A stretch of 26,389 nt of DNA from a virus: positions 1-26,389 of IMG/VR virus record IMGVR_UViG_3300030450_000714; one strand, written 5' to 3'. The translations under genes were made by a program, and so were the position numbers. The notes beneath the pieces were generated by a model that did not search any database, had not been told where the DNA came from, and worked only from the letters and a program-made list of their open reading frames with translations. This document shows positions 1-6,306 of this stretch, piece by piece (within the stretch, counting starts at the first letter, position 1; every line of letters begins with the position of its first letter).

Positions 1-137
1 TAGACAAAAAATTCTGGCTGGATGCTAGTGATCGCTTAATGTACGAAGGCAAAGCGCCTGAGTTCTCTGAGACGAAATCAGCTAGAGTTCCAGCATTCTT
101 TGAACACTCAAATGCAAACCTCCCACAATATGCTTGA
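1..137 (+). CDS. C-terminal end of an unidentified gene (5' truncated)
   Basis: An open frame enters from the window edge, with its first full codon at base 3, and stops at TGA 135-137. About 44 residues are visible, including DKKFWLDASDR and a tail ending NLPQYA. I do not recognise the family. In cyanopodoviruses the genes upstream of the portal block are usually exonuclease, ribonucleotide reductase or small accessory genes, but nothing here decides between them. The frame runs on the same strand as the rest and overlaps the next gene's start, as expected of an operon. Confidence 0.6.
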   Translation, partial: DKKFWLDASDRLMYEGKAPEFSETKSARVPAFFEHSNANLPQYA

Positions 138-297
138 GGCTGTACTTGGTCCTCGAGTTGATGAAAAGATTCTTCAAGAGATGGAAAACAATTTCCCTCC
201 CTCTAATCCCCACCCTAAAGAAGAGTTACCAAGTATAATGTACAAAGCAGGCCAGCGCTCCGTCGTGGAGTGGCTGATAAAAAGATTGGAGGAATAA
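112..297 (+). CDS. Small conserved-type phage protein of unknown function
   Basis: A 55-65 aa acidic protein ending MYKAGQRSVVEWLIKRLEE. Three starts are possible: TTG at 100, ATG at 112 and ATG at 130. None has a clear Shine-Dalgarno. The ATG at 130 would overlap the upstream stop by 8 bases, a spacing also used at 15263, so it is a good alternative. The C-terminal 20 residues look like an amphipathic helix. The reading frame is followed 3 bases later by the next gene, whose ribosome-binding site GGAGGA (288-293) lies inside this gene's end, suggesting coupled translation. I assign no function. Confidence 0.6.
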   Translation: MQTSHNMLEAVLGPRVDEKILQEMENNFPPSNPHPKEELPSIMYKAGQRSVVEWLIKRLEE

Positions 298-300
298 AGT

Positions 301-1683
301 ATGAGCCATGGTAGATATGGAGAACAGAAATGGGTTAAAGATCTTTGGGTTGACATGGGTAATGACCTGCCTACTGGAAGACGCGGTGATTCTCGTCTCA
401 GTGATGACCAGGTAAGAGAAGTCTTTGACGTACTAAGACAAGCTGGTATAGGTGGAGATGAATTCACCTCTGGTACAGATGGTCACCCTGACTTTGGTAC
501 AATTCGTACAGGTAGAAACCAAGAGACAGAAAATTTTACACCATCCGTATCAGATCTAGCTAAACTATATACAACAGATGGTGAAGGTAATACTACCTTA
601 AGATCTGACTGGACAGATAACAGTACACCTCAAGCTGATCGACCATTAGATCAAGGTGTAGATCAGACAGAGTTTGGTACGAAACACTGGGAAGGTACTA
701 AAGATTATAGTACTAGAGGGGATGGTACTCAACACTCTGCTGACCCTACAACTACTTATACTGGTTCACAGTTTGTATTAGGTGACGATCCTAGTAAAAC
801 TACAGTCAACTTATCTGACATCAACCGCTACATGGCGATTGAATATGAAGCACCAGGTAGACCAGGTGATGAAGGTAAGCATGATCACAACCCTCGTAAA
901 GGTTATAGTGTAGAAGAGAACCCAGATTATAGTACAGTAGCAGGACAAGAAGCTGTTGAAAATCTAACTACTAGATTTGTTGATGACTTATATTCTAATG
1001 TTACTGATGGTGTAATTACTGATGGAAGTCAGCAGCCTATACTTAATGCAGAAGTTAATAATAACTGGGGTCTAGATCTTGTACGTGACTGGAGTAATAA
1101 GGCTTTAGTTGAACACTTTGGTGAAGGTGTTAATAAAAACAACCTTAGTGAACAGCAGTCTTATGAATGGCAGACACGTGGCCTAGTTGATTGGGAATTC
1201 TATAGGAATGATGCTGCGTTTGCAGCTGCCTTTAGAGATCAGTTCCCTGACGATGAAAATGGAAATACAGCTTTTGGTCTAGATGAATCAGCAGGTATCA
1301 CATCAGTAGGTGAGATACGTGAGCTATTACCTAGTGTTTATGAGACTATGATTGAACGTGGTCAAGGTAAGGACGCGTGGCGTACAACTTGGGAAGGTAA
1401 GTATGAACCACCTCCAGTTAAACCTCCACACGTTGCAGTTGATTTAGATATCGATGCACTAACTGTAGGACAAGACAAGATAGTTAAAGATGAACAAGCT
1501 GCTGGACCTACACGTGAAGTCATAAGTGCTGATGTATTTAGACAGTCATTAAACATTGGACGAACAGAAGTACAAAGACCAGATATGACATTCGACTCAG
1601 GTCGTAAAGCTCTTTGGGGCTTAGGTGGTCCTGTCGCTGATCGGCAAGATCCATTACAAACAACACAACCCAAGGGGGATTAA
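301..1683 (+). CDS. Unrecognised 460-aa hydrophilic protein upstream of portal, possible virion protein
   Basis: A 460-aa protein rich in Asp, Gly, Thr and Asn, with no signal peptide or membrane segment that I can see. The start at 301 is supported by GGAGGA 7 bases upstream. Residues from about 368 form a Pro-rich linker (EPPPVKPPHVAVD), after which comes a basic/polar tail ending PLQTTQPKGD. I do not recognise any enzyme motif. In T7 the genes just upstream of the portal include gp6.7 and gp7.3, which are minor virion proteins. By position only, this protein and its downstream neighbour are candidates for virion or ejected proteins. The next gene starts 3 bases after the stop and its ribosome-binding site (GGGGGA) lies within this gene's end. 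Confidence 0.75.
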   Translation: MSHGRYGEQKWVKDLWVDMGNDLPTGRRGDSRLSDDQVREVFDVLRQAGIGGDEFTSGTDGHPDFGTIRTGRNQETENFTPSVSDLAKLYTTDGEGNTTLRSDWTDNSTPQADRPLDQGVDQTEFGTKHWEGTKDYSTRGDGTQHSADPTTTYTGSQFVLGDDPSKTTVNLSDINRYMAIEYEAPGRPGDEGKHDHNPRKGYSVEENPDYSTVAGQEAVENLTTRFVDDLYSNVTDGVITDGSQQPILNAEVNNNWGLDLVRDWSNKALVEHFGEGVNKNNLSEQQSYEWQTRGLVDWEFYRNDAAFAAAFRDQFPDDENGNTAFGLDESAGITSVGEIRELLPSVYETMIERGQGKDAWRTTWEGKYEPPPVKPPHVAVDLDIDALTVGQDKIVKDEQAAGPTREVISADVFRQSLNIGRTEVQRPDMTFDSGRKALWGLGGPVADRQDPLQTTQPKGD

Positions 1684-1686
1684 CAT

Positions 1687-2397
1687 ATGAGTTGGCAAGA
1701 TTTTTACGGATTTAAATCTGGTTACCAGGGTACATCAGATAGCGACTTCACACAAGATGATTTTAGAGATGCTCGTCGCCAAGGTTATACTGGCATGAGT
1801 ATTCTTGAATGGATGAAACCAGGTGGAAGTTATCAAGATGGTGTATGGGTAGGACAGACTGATGAGACAAGAAGAGGTGGTGATGATGTTATGCGTGATC
1901 TTCGTAACCTAGAACGTACTGAACAAGGTATGAAGACAGGTTATGAAAACTTACAGTCACGTTTAAGTGGTTTAAGTTCACCTGATCTATCAGGTTATGC
2001 TCGGACTTCTGACATACCTAACATCTCTAACCTTGCTACTAAGGATTCACTAGGTGCTTACGCTAAGACAACAGATCTACTATCCTTACCGAATGCTACA
2101 CAGTTTGGTAACTTAAAAGATAGAGTTACCGCAGCTGAAGGTGCTGGTCTAAGTATAGCAGGACGGTTAGGTAATGTAGAATCAGCTCAGCAAACACAGG
2201 AAGGACAGATTGCTTCTAACAGAGCAGAAGCTTTGAAGGTTAGAACTACATCAGCTCAACCTGTACAGAACCAAGCAACACCTATAGGAATACAACAAGC
2301 TCAATCTCCATCCGCACAGGCAGGTATGATTAGTGCTGGCCTAGCAGGTTTGAGTAGAAACAATAAGAAATTTAAAAACAAAACCCTTAATATCTAA
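1687..2397 (+). CDS. Unrecognised 236-aa protein with helical middle and basic tail, possible minor virion protein
   Basis: A 236-aa protein. Residues 1-60 are aromatic and Gly-rich (MSWQDFYGFKSGY). The middle is Ser/Leu/Ala-rich with short repeats of the type GYARTSDI / AYAKTTDL, consistent with an elongated helical or coiled segment. The last residues form a basic tail ending NNKKFKNKTLNI. T7 gp7.3, which lies just before the portal, is also a small virion protein with a Lys-rich C-terminus ending in a hydrophobic-Asn-Ile motif. That similarity is positional and compositional only, so I infer a minor virion or ejected role without proof. The stop TAA overlaps the portal ATG by one base. Confidence 0.7.
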   Translation: MSWQDFYGFKSGYQGTSDSDFTQDDFRDARRQGYTGMSILEWMKPGGSYQDGVWVGQTDETRRGGDDVMRDLRNLERTEQGMKTGYENLQSRLSGLSSPDLSGYARTSDIPNISNLATKDSLGAYAKTTDLLSLPNATQFGNLKDRVTAAEGAGLSIAGRLGNVESAQQTQEGQIASNRAEALKVRTTSAQPVQNQATPIGIQQAQSPSAQAGMISAGLAGLSRNNKKFKNKTLNI

Positions 2398-3938
2398 TGA
2401 CAGCTAAATCTAGATATGACTTTTTATCCAGCTACCGTTCCGAGTATTTAGCACAAGCGGATGTAGCGGCTAGACTAACACTTCCATATCTAATTCGTGA
2501 TGAAGAGAATTTCAAAGGTGGAGTACGGGATCTCAAGACTCCGTGGCAAAGCGTTGGTGCAAAGGGAGTAGTAACACTAGCATCTAAATTGATGTTGGCT
2601 TTACTGCCTGCTCAAACCAGCTTCTTTAAACTCCAAGTTGATGACAGTCAACTAGGTGATGTACCTCCTGAAGTTACAACCGAATTAGATTTATCCTTTG
2701 CAAAGATAGAACGTACTATCATGGATGCTATTGCAGCATCAGATGATCGTGTCATGATACACCAAGCGCTTAAGCATTTGGTAGTAGCAGGCAACGCTCT
2801 ACTCTTCATGGGTAAAGATGGACTGAAGCTCTACCCGTTAAACCGTTTTGTGGTTGATCGAGATGGCAACGGGAACGTGATTGAAATTGTCACTAAAGAA
2901 AAAATTGCAAAAAAATTATTGGCAGATGTAATACCTGATTACCAGGTACCACTGCCAGGTCAAGAGGATGATGACAGAGAAGACTGTGATGTATACACAC
3001 ATATCAAACGAGATAACAATCGTTTTGTATGGCATCAAGAAGTCTTTGATAAAATCATTCCAACTTCCAGAGGTAAGGCACCACTAGATACGAACCCATG
3101 GCTTCACATGAGGTTTAACACTTGTGATGGAGAAGCTTATGGAAGAGGACGAGTCGAAGAGTTTGTCGGAGATCTAAAGAGTTTAGAAGCACTCTCTCAG
3201 GCACTCGTAGAAGGCTCTGCAGCAGCTGCTAAAGTTGTTTTTGTAGTATCACCCTCAAGCACTACTAAACCACAGACGCTGGCCTCTGCAGGTAACGGTG
3301 CGATCGTCCAAGGACGGCCCGATGACATAGGAGTTGTGCAAGTTGGTAAGACTGCAGACTTCCAGACTGCCTATCAAATGATGGGCCAACTAGAGAAGCG
3401 TTTATCAGAAGCTTTCCTTATACTTTCGGTACGCCAAAGTGAAAGGACTACAGCAGAAGAAGTACGTATGACACAGATGGAACTAGAGCAGCAACTCGGT
3501 GGACTATTTAGTCTACTTACTGTAGAGTTCTTAGTACCATATCTAAACAGGAAACTGTCTGTCTTTCAGAAGACTGGACAGATACCTAAGATACCTAAAG
3601 GTGTTGTTAAACCTACCATTGTGGCAGGTGTCAATGCATTAGGAAGAGGTCAGGATAGAGAAGCACTTGGTATGTTCCTTACTACCATCTCACAAACGAT
3701 GGGACCAGAGGCAACACAAAAGTTTATTAACCCTGAAGAAGTTATCAAACGTTTAGCAGCATCACAAGGTATAGATATACTTAACCTTGTACGTTCTCTT
3801 CAAGAAATAGAAGGAGAACAACAGCAGTTACAACAACAACAGATGGCATTAGAAGCAGGTAAAGTTGATAATAGTAATCCTATGAATGACCCAAGTAAAA
3901 ATCCACAACTAGCGGAGGAACTCAGTGGACCAGGTTAA
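2397..3938 (+). CDS. Portal protein (head-tail connector), T7 gp8 type
   Basis: A 513-aa protein, close to T7 gp8 (536 aa). It would form the dodecameric ring at the unique capsid vertex through which DNA is packaged and ejected, and on which the internal core and tail assemble. N-terminal features typical of the family include YRSEYLAQADVAARLTLPYL and the segment TPWQSVGAKGVVTLASKLML around residues 48-67. The central part (LVEGSAAAAKVVFVVSPSS, SEAFLILSVRQSERTTAEEV) matches the conserved portal helices. The C-terminus is Gln-rich (QQQLQQQQM), as in many podovirus portals. The ATG overlaps the upstream TAA by one base. The downstream gene begins inside the last 14 bases. Confidence 0.95.
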   Translation: MTAKSRYDFLSSYRSEYLAQADVAARLTLPYLIRDEENFKGGVRDLKTPWQSVGAKGVVTLASKLMLALLPAQTSFFKLQVDDSQLGDVPPEVTTELDLSFAKIERTIMDAIAASDDRVMIHQALKHLVVAGNALLFMGKDGLKLYPLNRFVVDRDGNGNVIEIVTKEKIAKKLLADVIPDYQVPLPGQEDDDREDCDVYTHIKRDNNRFVWHQEVFDKIIPTSRGKAPLDTNPWLHMRFNTCDGEAYGRGRVEEFVGDLKSLEALSQALVEGSAAAAKVVFVVSPSSTTKPQTLASAGNGAIVQGRPDDIGVVQVGKTADFQTAYQMMGQLEKRLSEAFLILSVRQSERTTAEEVRMTQMELEQQLGGLFSLLTVEFLVPYLNRKLSVFQKTGQIPKIPKGVVKPTIVAGVNALGRGQDREALGMFLTTISQTMGPEATQKFINPEEVIKRLAASQGIDILNLVRSLQEIEGEQQQLQQQQMALEAGKVDNSNPMNDPSKNPQLAEELSGPG

Positions 3939-4161
3939 ACCCTCTCGCCCACGTAAAGCGAAGCGAGCTAACAAAGTCCAACCACCTTTGAGTGCAGAAG
4001 ATAAAGAACTCTTTGAAGAGAAGAGTGAAATGAAAATGAAGTATGCACCTCGAATGAAAGTTGGCAGTCCAAACATTAAAGCACCAGGTTCTAAGAAGGT
4101 GACAACAGTTGGACTTGGTAATCTTACAGTAGAAACAATCGATGGCAACACTTACGTATGA
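3925..4161 (+). CDS. Small basic protein between portal and scaffold, unknown function
   Basis: A 78-aa Lys/Arg-rich protein beginning at GTG 3925. The non-ATG start is supported by a strong GGAGGA at 3914-3919, five bases upstream. It overlaps the portal end by 14 bases and the scaffold start by 20 bases, so all three are probably translationally coupled. Residues 1-20 are strongly basic (KPSRPRKAKRANK), the middle is acidic to mixed, and the end is neutral (GLGNLTVETIDG). It has no membrane segment. The position suggests a head-assembly accessory, but I do not recognise a family. Confidence 0.7.
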   Translation: MDQVKPSRPRKAKRANKVQPPLSAEDKELFEEKSEMKMKYAPRMKVGSPNIKAPGSKKVTTVGLGNLTVETIDGNTYV

Positions 4162-4909
4162 TCCTTCTGAAACTCAAGAAGGTGAGCTGACTGAAGAGGA
4201 ACAGAATTCTCTAGAGGTTGGTGAGAAGATGGCTGAACAGCAAGAACAAATGCTTGCTGGTAAATTTAAAACAGCTGAAGATTTAGAACAAGGTTACATT
4301 GAGTTACAGAAGAAACTTGGTGAGACTAAAGAAGATTCTGCTGAGCCTGAAGAAAAACCTGAAGCTAAAGAGGAAGAAAAATCTGAAGAGATTGATACTT
4401 CATTTTTAAATACTCTTTGGGAAGAAGGTCAGAAAGGTGAGTATACTGAAGAGACTATGAAGCAGTTAGCTGGTATGGACTCTAGAGATATAGCACAAAT
4501 GTATCTTAAAGAAAGATCTGAATCTCCAGCTCCAGTACAGTCACAACTTTCTGAAGATAATATTAAAGATCTAAAAGGTATAGCTGGTGGTGATGAAGGC
4601 TACGGTCAAATGATGGCTTGGGCTGGTGAGAATTTAAGTGAACAAGAGGTTAAGATGTATGATGTAATCATGGATCAAGGTAATCCTCTTGCTGCTTTCT
4701 TTGCTGTACAAGCTTTATCTTATAGATTTAATGATGCACGTGGAGTTGATGGGGAAATGTTAACTGGTAAAGCTGCTAAGTCTGAAGGATCAAAATTCCG
4801 TAGTCAGGCAGAAGTAGTAAAAGCTATGAGTGATCCACAGTATGATAAAGACCCTGCTTATCGTCAGGATATCTACGATAAATTAGAACGTTCCAATATT
4901 AATTTCTAA
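4142..4909 (+). CDS. Capsid assembly scaffolding protein, T7 gp9 type
   Basis: A 255-aa, very acidic, helix-rich protein placed between portal and capsid, as T7 gp9 (307 aa). It is expected to nucleate procapsid assembly with the portal and capsid protein and to leave the head before DNA fills it. Visible features are an N-terminal Glu-rich helix (TEEEQNSLEVGEKMAEQQEQ), an EPEEKPEAKEEEKSEE linker near residues 67-83, and a C-terminal part ending SDPQYDKDPAYRQDIYDKLE. That end matches a typical scaffold C-terminus, where basic and aromatic residues contact the capsid protein. The start ATG lies 20 bases inside the preceding small gene. Confidence 0.88.
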   Translation: MATLTYDPSETQEGELTEEEQNSLEVGEKMAEQQEQMLAGKFKTAEDLEQGYIELQKKLGETKEDSAEPEEKPEAKEEEKSEEIDTSFLNTLWEEGQKGEYTEETMKQLAGMDSRDIAQMYLKERSESPAPVQSQLSEDNIKDLKGIAGGDEGYGQMMAWAGENLSEQEVKMYDVIMDQGNPLAAFFAVQALSYRFNDARGVDGEMLTGKAAKSEGSKFRSQAEVVKAMSDPQYDKDPAYRQDIYDKLERSNINF

Positions 4910-4911
4910 CT

Positions 4912-5325
4912 ATGGCTGATGCAACAGGGTATGACCCTAAAAATATAAGTGGTATGACCACACTCTATGTAGTACCCACCGCTGCAACTAATCCAATTTA
5001 TCCACATCCTTATACTACTGGAGAGATAGCAGCCTTTGATGGTTTCACTGGAGGCTCAGGTTATTCAGCAGGTACTGTAACACCAACAGGTGGTACTGGC
5101 ACTGGTGCTACTGCTACTATTACAGTAAGTGGTGGTGCAGTTAATGGAGCAACCATTGTAAACAAAGGTAAGAACTATACAGATGATGATGTACTAACAG
5201 TACCTGGAGGTAATGGTGCTGGTAGAATAACTGTGAATGGAGTCAGTGATGGTCAAACAGATACTGAACTTTCACCACATCAAGATGTCTGTGCAGCAGG
5301 TACATTATCAACTAGCTCCTGGTAA
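4912..5325 (+). CDS. Gly/Thr-rich beta protein in head block, possible decoration protein
   Basis: A 137-aa protein starting 3 bases after the scaffold stop. From about residue 43 it carries a beta-rich repeat-like module. Its pattern is GGSGYSAGTVTPTGGTGTGA, then a valine-rich strand, then GKNYTDDDVLTVPGG: a 'GxGYxxGD' plus 'GGxGxGAxATITV' arrangement common in phage structural proteins. The 127-aa protein at 7335, just after the capsid gene, has the same arrangement, so the two may be related. Its place between scaffold and capsid suggests a head-surface or head-completion protein. This is inference; no catalytic motif is present. Confidence 0.7.
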   Translation: MADATGYDPKNISGMTTLYVVPTAATNPIYPHPYTTGEIAAFDGFTGGSGYSAGTVTPTGGTGTGATATITVSGGAVNGATIVNKGKNYTDDDVLTVPGGNGAGRITVNGVSDGQTDTELSPHQDVCAAGTLSTSSW

Positions 5326-5330
5326 ATATT

Positions 5331-5417
5331 ATGCCTTACGGAGCTGGAACATACGGAACTAAAAAAGGAAGACCACCCAAGAAAAATGTCAAAGGGAAAG
5401 GTAAGAAAAACAAATAA
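5331..5417 (+). CDS. 28-aa basic peptide with AT-hook-like GRPPKK motif
   Basis: ATG 5331 opens a 28-codon frame ending TAA 5415-5417. It starts MPYGAGTYGTKKGRPPKK and ends in a run of Lys and Gly. Short proteins with an 'MPYG.GTYG..KGRPPKK' layout occur in many marine phages, to my recollection. The Gly-Arg-Pro core flanked by Lys resembles an AT-hook DNA-binding motif. It starts 5 bases after the upstream stop and overlaps the next small gene by 32 bases in the +1 frame. DNA binding is inferred from the motif alone. Confidence 0.6.
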   Translation: MPYGAGTYGTKKGRPPKKNVKGKGKKNK

Positions 5418-5553
5418 ATATTATACCTTCTGGGGTATAATGACTATAGCTGTAGTCATAGGTCAGATTTATGTCGGCACTGGCTACAGGATAATGTCTA
5501 ATACAATTATAGAGGCGACCCGCACAGCAGCGTCCTCGCCTTTCGACTATTGA
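5386..5553 (+). CDS. 55-aa single-span membrane protein
   Basis: ATG 5386 to TGA 5551-5553 encodes 55 residues. A basic N-terminus (MSKGKVRKTNK) is followed by one clear membrane segment (YTFWGIMTIAVVIGQIYVG, about residues 13-31) and a polar tail ending ASSPFDY. The positive-inside rule predicts the N-terminus in the cytoplasm. It begins inside the preceding 28-aa gene (32-base overlap, different frame), and the glutamine riboswitch begins a few bases after its stop. The layout looks like a real phage membrane protein; its function is unknown. Confidence 0.65.
   Translation: MSKGKVRKTNKYYTFWGIMTIAVVIGQIYVGTGYRIMSNTIIEATRTAASSPFDY
5420..5458. repeat. Two adjacent perfect inverted repeats inside the 55-aa gene
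   Basis: ATTATACC (5420-5427) and GGTATAAT (5434-5441) form an 8-bp perfect inverted repeat with a 6-base spacer. It is followed directly by TGACTA / TAGTCA (5441-5446 and 5453-5458), again with a 6-base spacer. The first arm's partner contains an exact TATAAT (5436-5441), which could serve as a -10 box, though no good -35 element lies upstream. Both lie about 100 bases before the riboswitch. They may be RNA hairpins, an operator or chance within coding sequence. Confidence 0.4.
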
Positions 5554-5559
5554 TACCGT

Positions 5560-5621
5560 CCGTTCATCCCCTACGGGGACGCATGAATCCTAACCATGGA
5601 ACGGGGGTTAGGTACTTGGAG
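5560..5621 (+). promoter_or_regulatory. Glutamine-II riboswitch (Downstream-peptide RNA motif)
   Basis: The RNA folds as helix P1 CCGUUC (5560-5565) with GAACGG (5599-5604), and helix P2 CCCC (5568-5571) with GGGG (5575-5578) closed by UAC. A 7-bp pseudoknot joins CCUAACC (5589-5595) to GGUUAGG (5606-5612). The conserved-looking strings GUUCAUCC, GGACGCAUGA and CCAUGGAACGG match my memory of the Downstream-peptide motif, a glutamine-binding RNA of marine picocyanobacteria and a cyanophage that precedes very short ORFs. The pseudoknot ends 5 bases before the Shine-Dalgarno GGAG (5618-5621). That fits translational control in which ligand-stabilised folding blocks ribosome binding. The assignment rests on fold and context; glutamine binding is not shown here. 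Confidence 0.75.
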
Positions 5622-5628
5622 AAAAACC

Positions 5629-5688
5629 ATGCAAACAAAAAAGTTCGTACTCAAGTATCGCGGTATCCCTTATACCAAAACACTTTAA
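5629..5688 (+). CDS. 19-aa riboswitch-controlled 'downstream peptide'
   Basis: ATG 5629 follows GGAG (5618-5621) by 7 bases and encodes MQTKKFVLKYRGIPYTKTL before TAA 5686-5688. Downstream-peptide riboswitches are followed by conserved ORFs of about 17-100 codons, which this matches. The basic peptide contains YRGIPY, reminiscent of the 'YRG-x-x-Y' core of small cyanobacterial DUF4278-type proteins. It ends 6 bases before the secreted barrel-like gene, so the riboswitch may also influence that gene through coupling. No function can be given. Confidence 0.65.
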   Translation: MQTKKFVLKYRGIPYTKTL

Positions 5689-5694
5689 ACAACT

Positions 5695-6057
5695 ATGAAA
5701 ACACTTGCTCTAGCACTCGCTTCCCTTACAGCTGTGAGCGCTCCCGCAATGGCCGGGGTATACGTGACCGGTTCAGCAGAATTTACAGGATCAGATGGTG
5801 AATACAAAAATCGTGAACTCCTTGGCCGAGTCGGTTATGATACTGAAGTCGGTAGCCTTACTCCTTACGTGGAGCTTGGCGGCGGGGTCTCTACTGACGA
5901 TGGCGCTGATGGCGAAAAGCTACTCATCGCTGAAGTCGGTACTGGTATCGAAATCACAGAGAAGCTGACTGCTAATGCTTTCTATGAGCATAAGAAGTAT
6001 GCTGATTCTGATGACCCTGACTGGAAAATTGGCGTAGGTACTAAGTACCGCTTCTGA
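5695..6057 (+). CDS. Secreted outer-membrane beta-barrel-like protein (moron candidate)
   Basis: A 120-aa protein with a textbook Sec signal peptide: MKT, a hydrophobic core (LALALASLTAV) and an APAMA cleavage site near residue 20. The mature part is made of alternating-polarity strands (VYVTGSAEF, LLGRVGYDT, LTPYVELGGGV, LTANAFYEH) and ends WKIGVGTKYRF. A C-terminal Phe preceded by alternating aromatics is the usual outer-membrane insertion signal. About 100 mature residues would make a small barrel of roughly 6-8 strands. Codon choice (GCT, GGC, CTC, GAA) is more GC-rich than in the tail genes. Possible roles are altering the host surface or excluding other phages. Lying in the head operon behind a riboswitch, it looks like an acquired accessory gene. 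Confidence 0.75.
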   Translation: MKTLALALASLTAVSAPAMAGVYVTGSAEFTGSDGEYKNRELLGRVGYDTEVGSLTPYVELGGGVSTDDGADGEKLLIAEVGTGIEITEKLTANAFYEHKKYADSDDPDWKIGVGTKYRF

Positions 6058-6191
6058 TGAAGTTTAATGAAATGTGGTTGGGGGTCTTCGGACTCCTAGC
6101 CATTTTTATATTTATCGAAGCCTTGCATGTTAACTATCATAGACAAGGTAAGGCTTGGTTAGAGGCACCTCAGTGTCGGACCTCTAACTAA
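6057..6191 (+). CDS. 44-aa single-span membrane protein
   Basis: ATG 6057 overlaps the barrel gene's stop by one base (TGATG), so the two are probably translationally coupled. The 44 residues begin MKFNEMW, have one membrane segment (LGVFGLLAIFIFIEAL, about residues 8-23) and end in a polar tail with one Cys (EAPQCRTSN). No lipoprotein signal is seen. With the 55-aa protein it gives two small membrane proteins flanking the riboswitch cassette. Function unknown. Confidence 0.6.
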   Translation: MKFNEMWLGVFGLLAIFIFIEALHVNYHRQGKAWLEAPQCRTSN

Positions 6192-6306
6192 TTGGCATTG
6201 GCCCGTACGCGGATACCCTTTGCCGTCTAGACGGTGGGAAAGACCACAAAAATCTTTAATTTCAATCGATTGAGAGCACGTTTAACTATACACTACTCTC
6301 TAAACA
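6192..6306 (+). promoter_or_regulatory. Structured leader / possible phage promoter before the capsid gene
   Basis: This is the second-largest gene-free gap and sits before the most highly expressed structural gene. ATTGGCCCGTAC (6197-6208) resembles the Syn5 cyanophage RNA-polymerase promoter as I recall it (ATTGGGCACCCGTAA) with three bases missing, so a phage promoter is possible. It is followed by a short hairpin CCG-UACG-CGG (6203-6212). A longer hairpin pairs CCC (6216-6218) with GGG (6236-6238) and GCCGU (6222-6226) with ACGGU (6231-6235) around CUAG. The last 60 bases are AT-rich and have no Shine-Dalgarno. A promoter with a stabilising 5' hairpin is the simplest reading. Confidence 0.45.

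Noticed and set aside
174-467. Antisense ORFs opposite the head, ejection and fibre genes (for example 174-467, 1362-1673, 7283-7576, 15754-15978, 23209-23562)
   Set aside because: Each lies opposite a well-supported + strand gene, has a low-complexity or Ser/Leu-rich translation and lacks start signals. Every confirmed gene here is on the + strand.
5550-5801. 83-aa + strand ORF across the riboswitch
   Set aside because: It runs through the riboswitch helices, the 19-aa peptide and the signal-peptide region of the barrel gene in another frame. Its composition is not protein-like.
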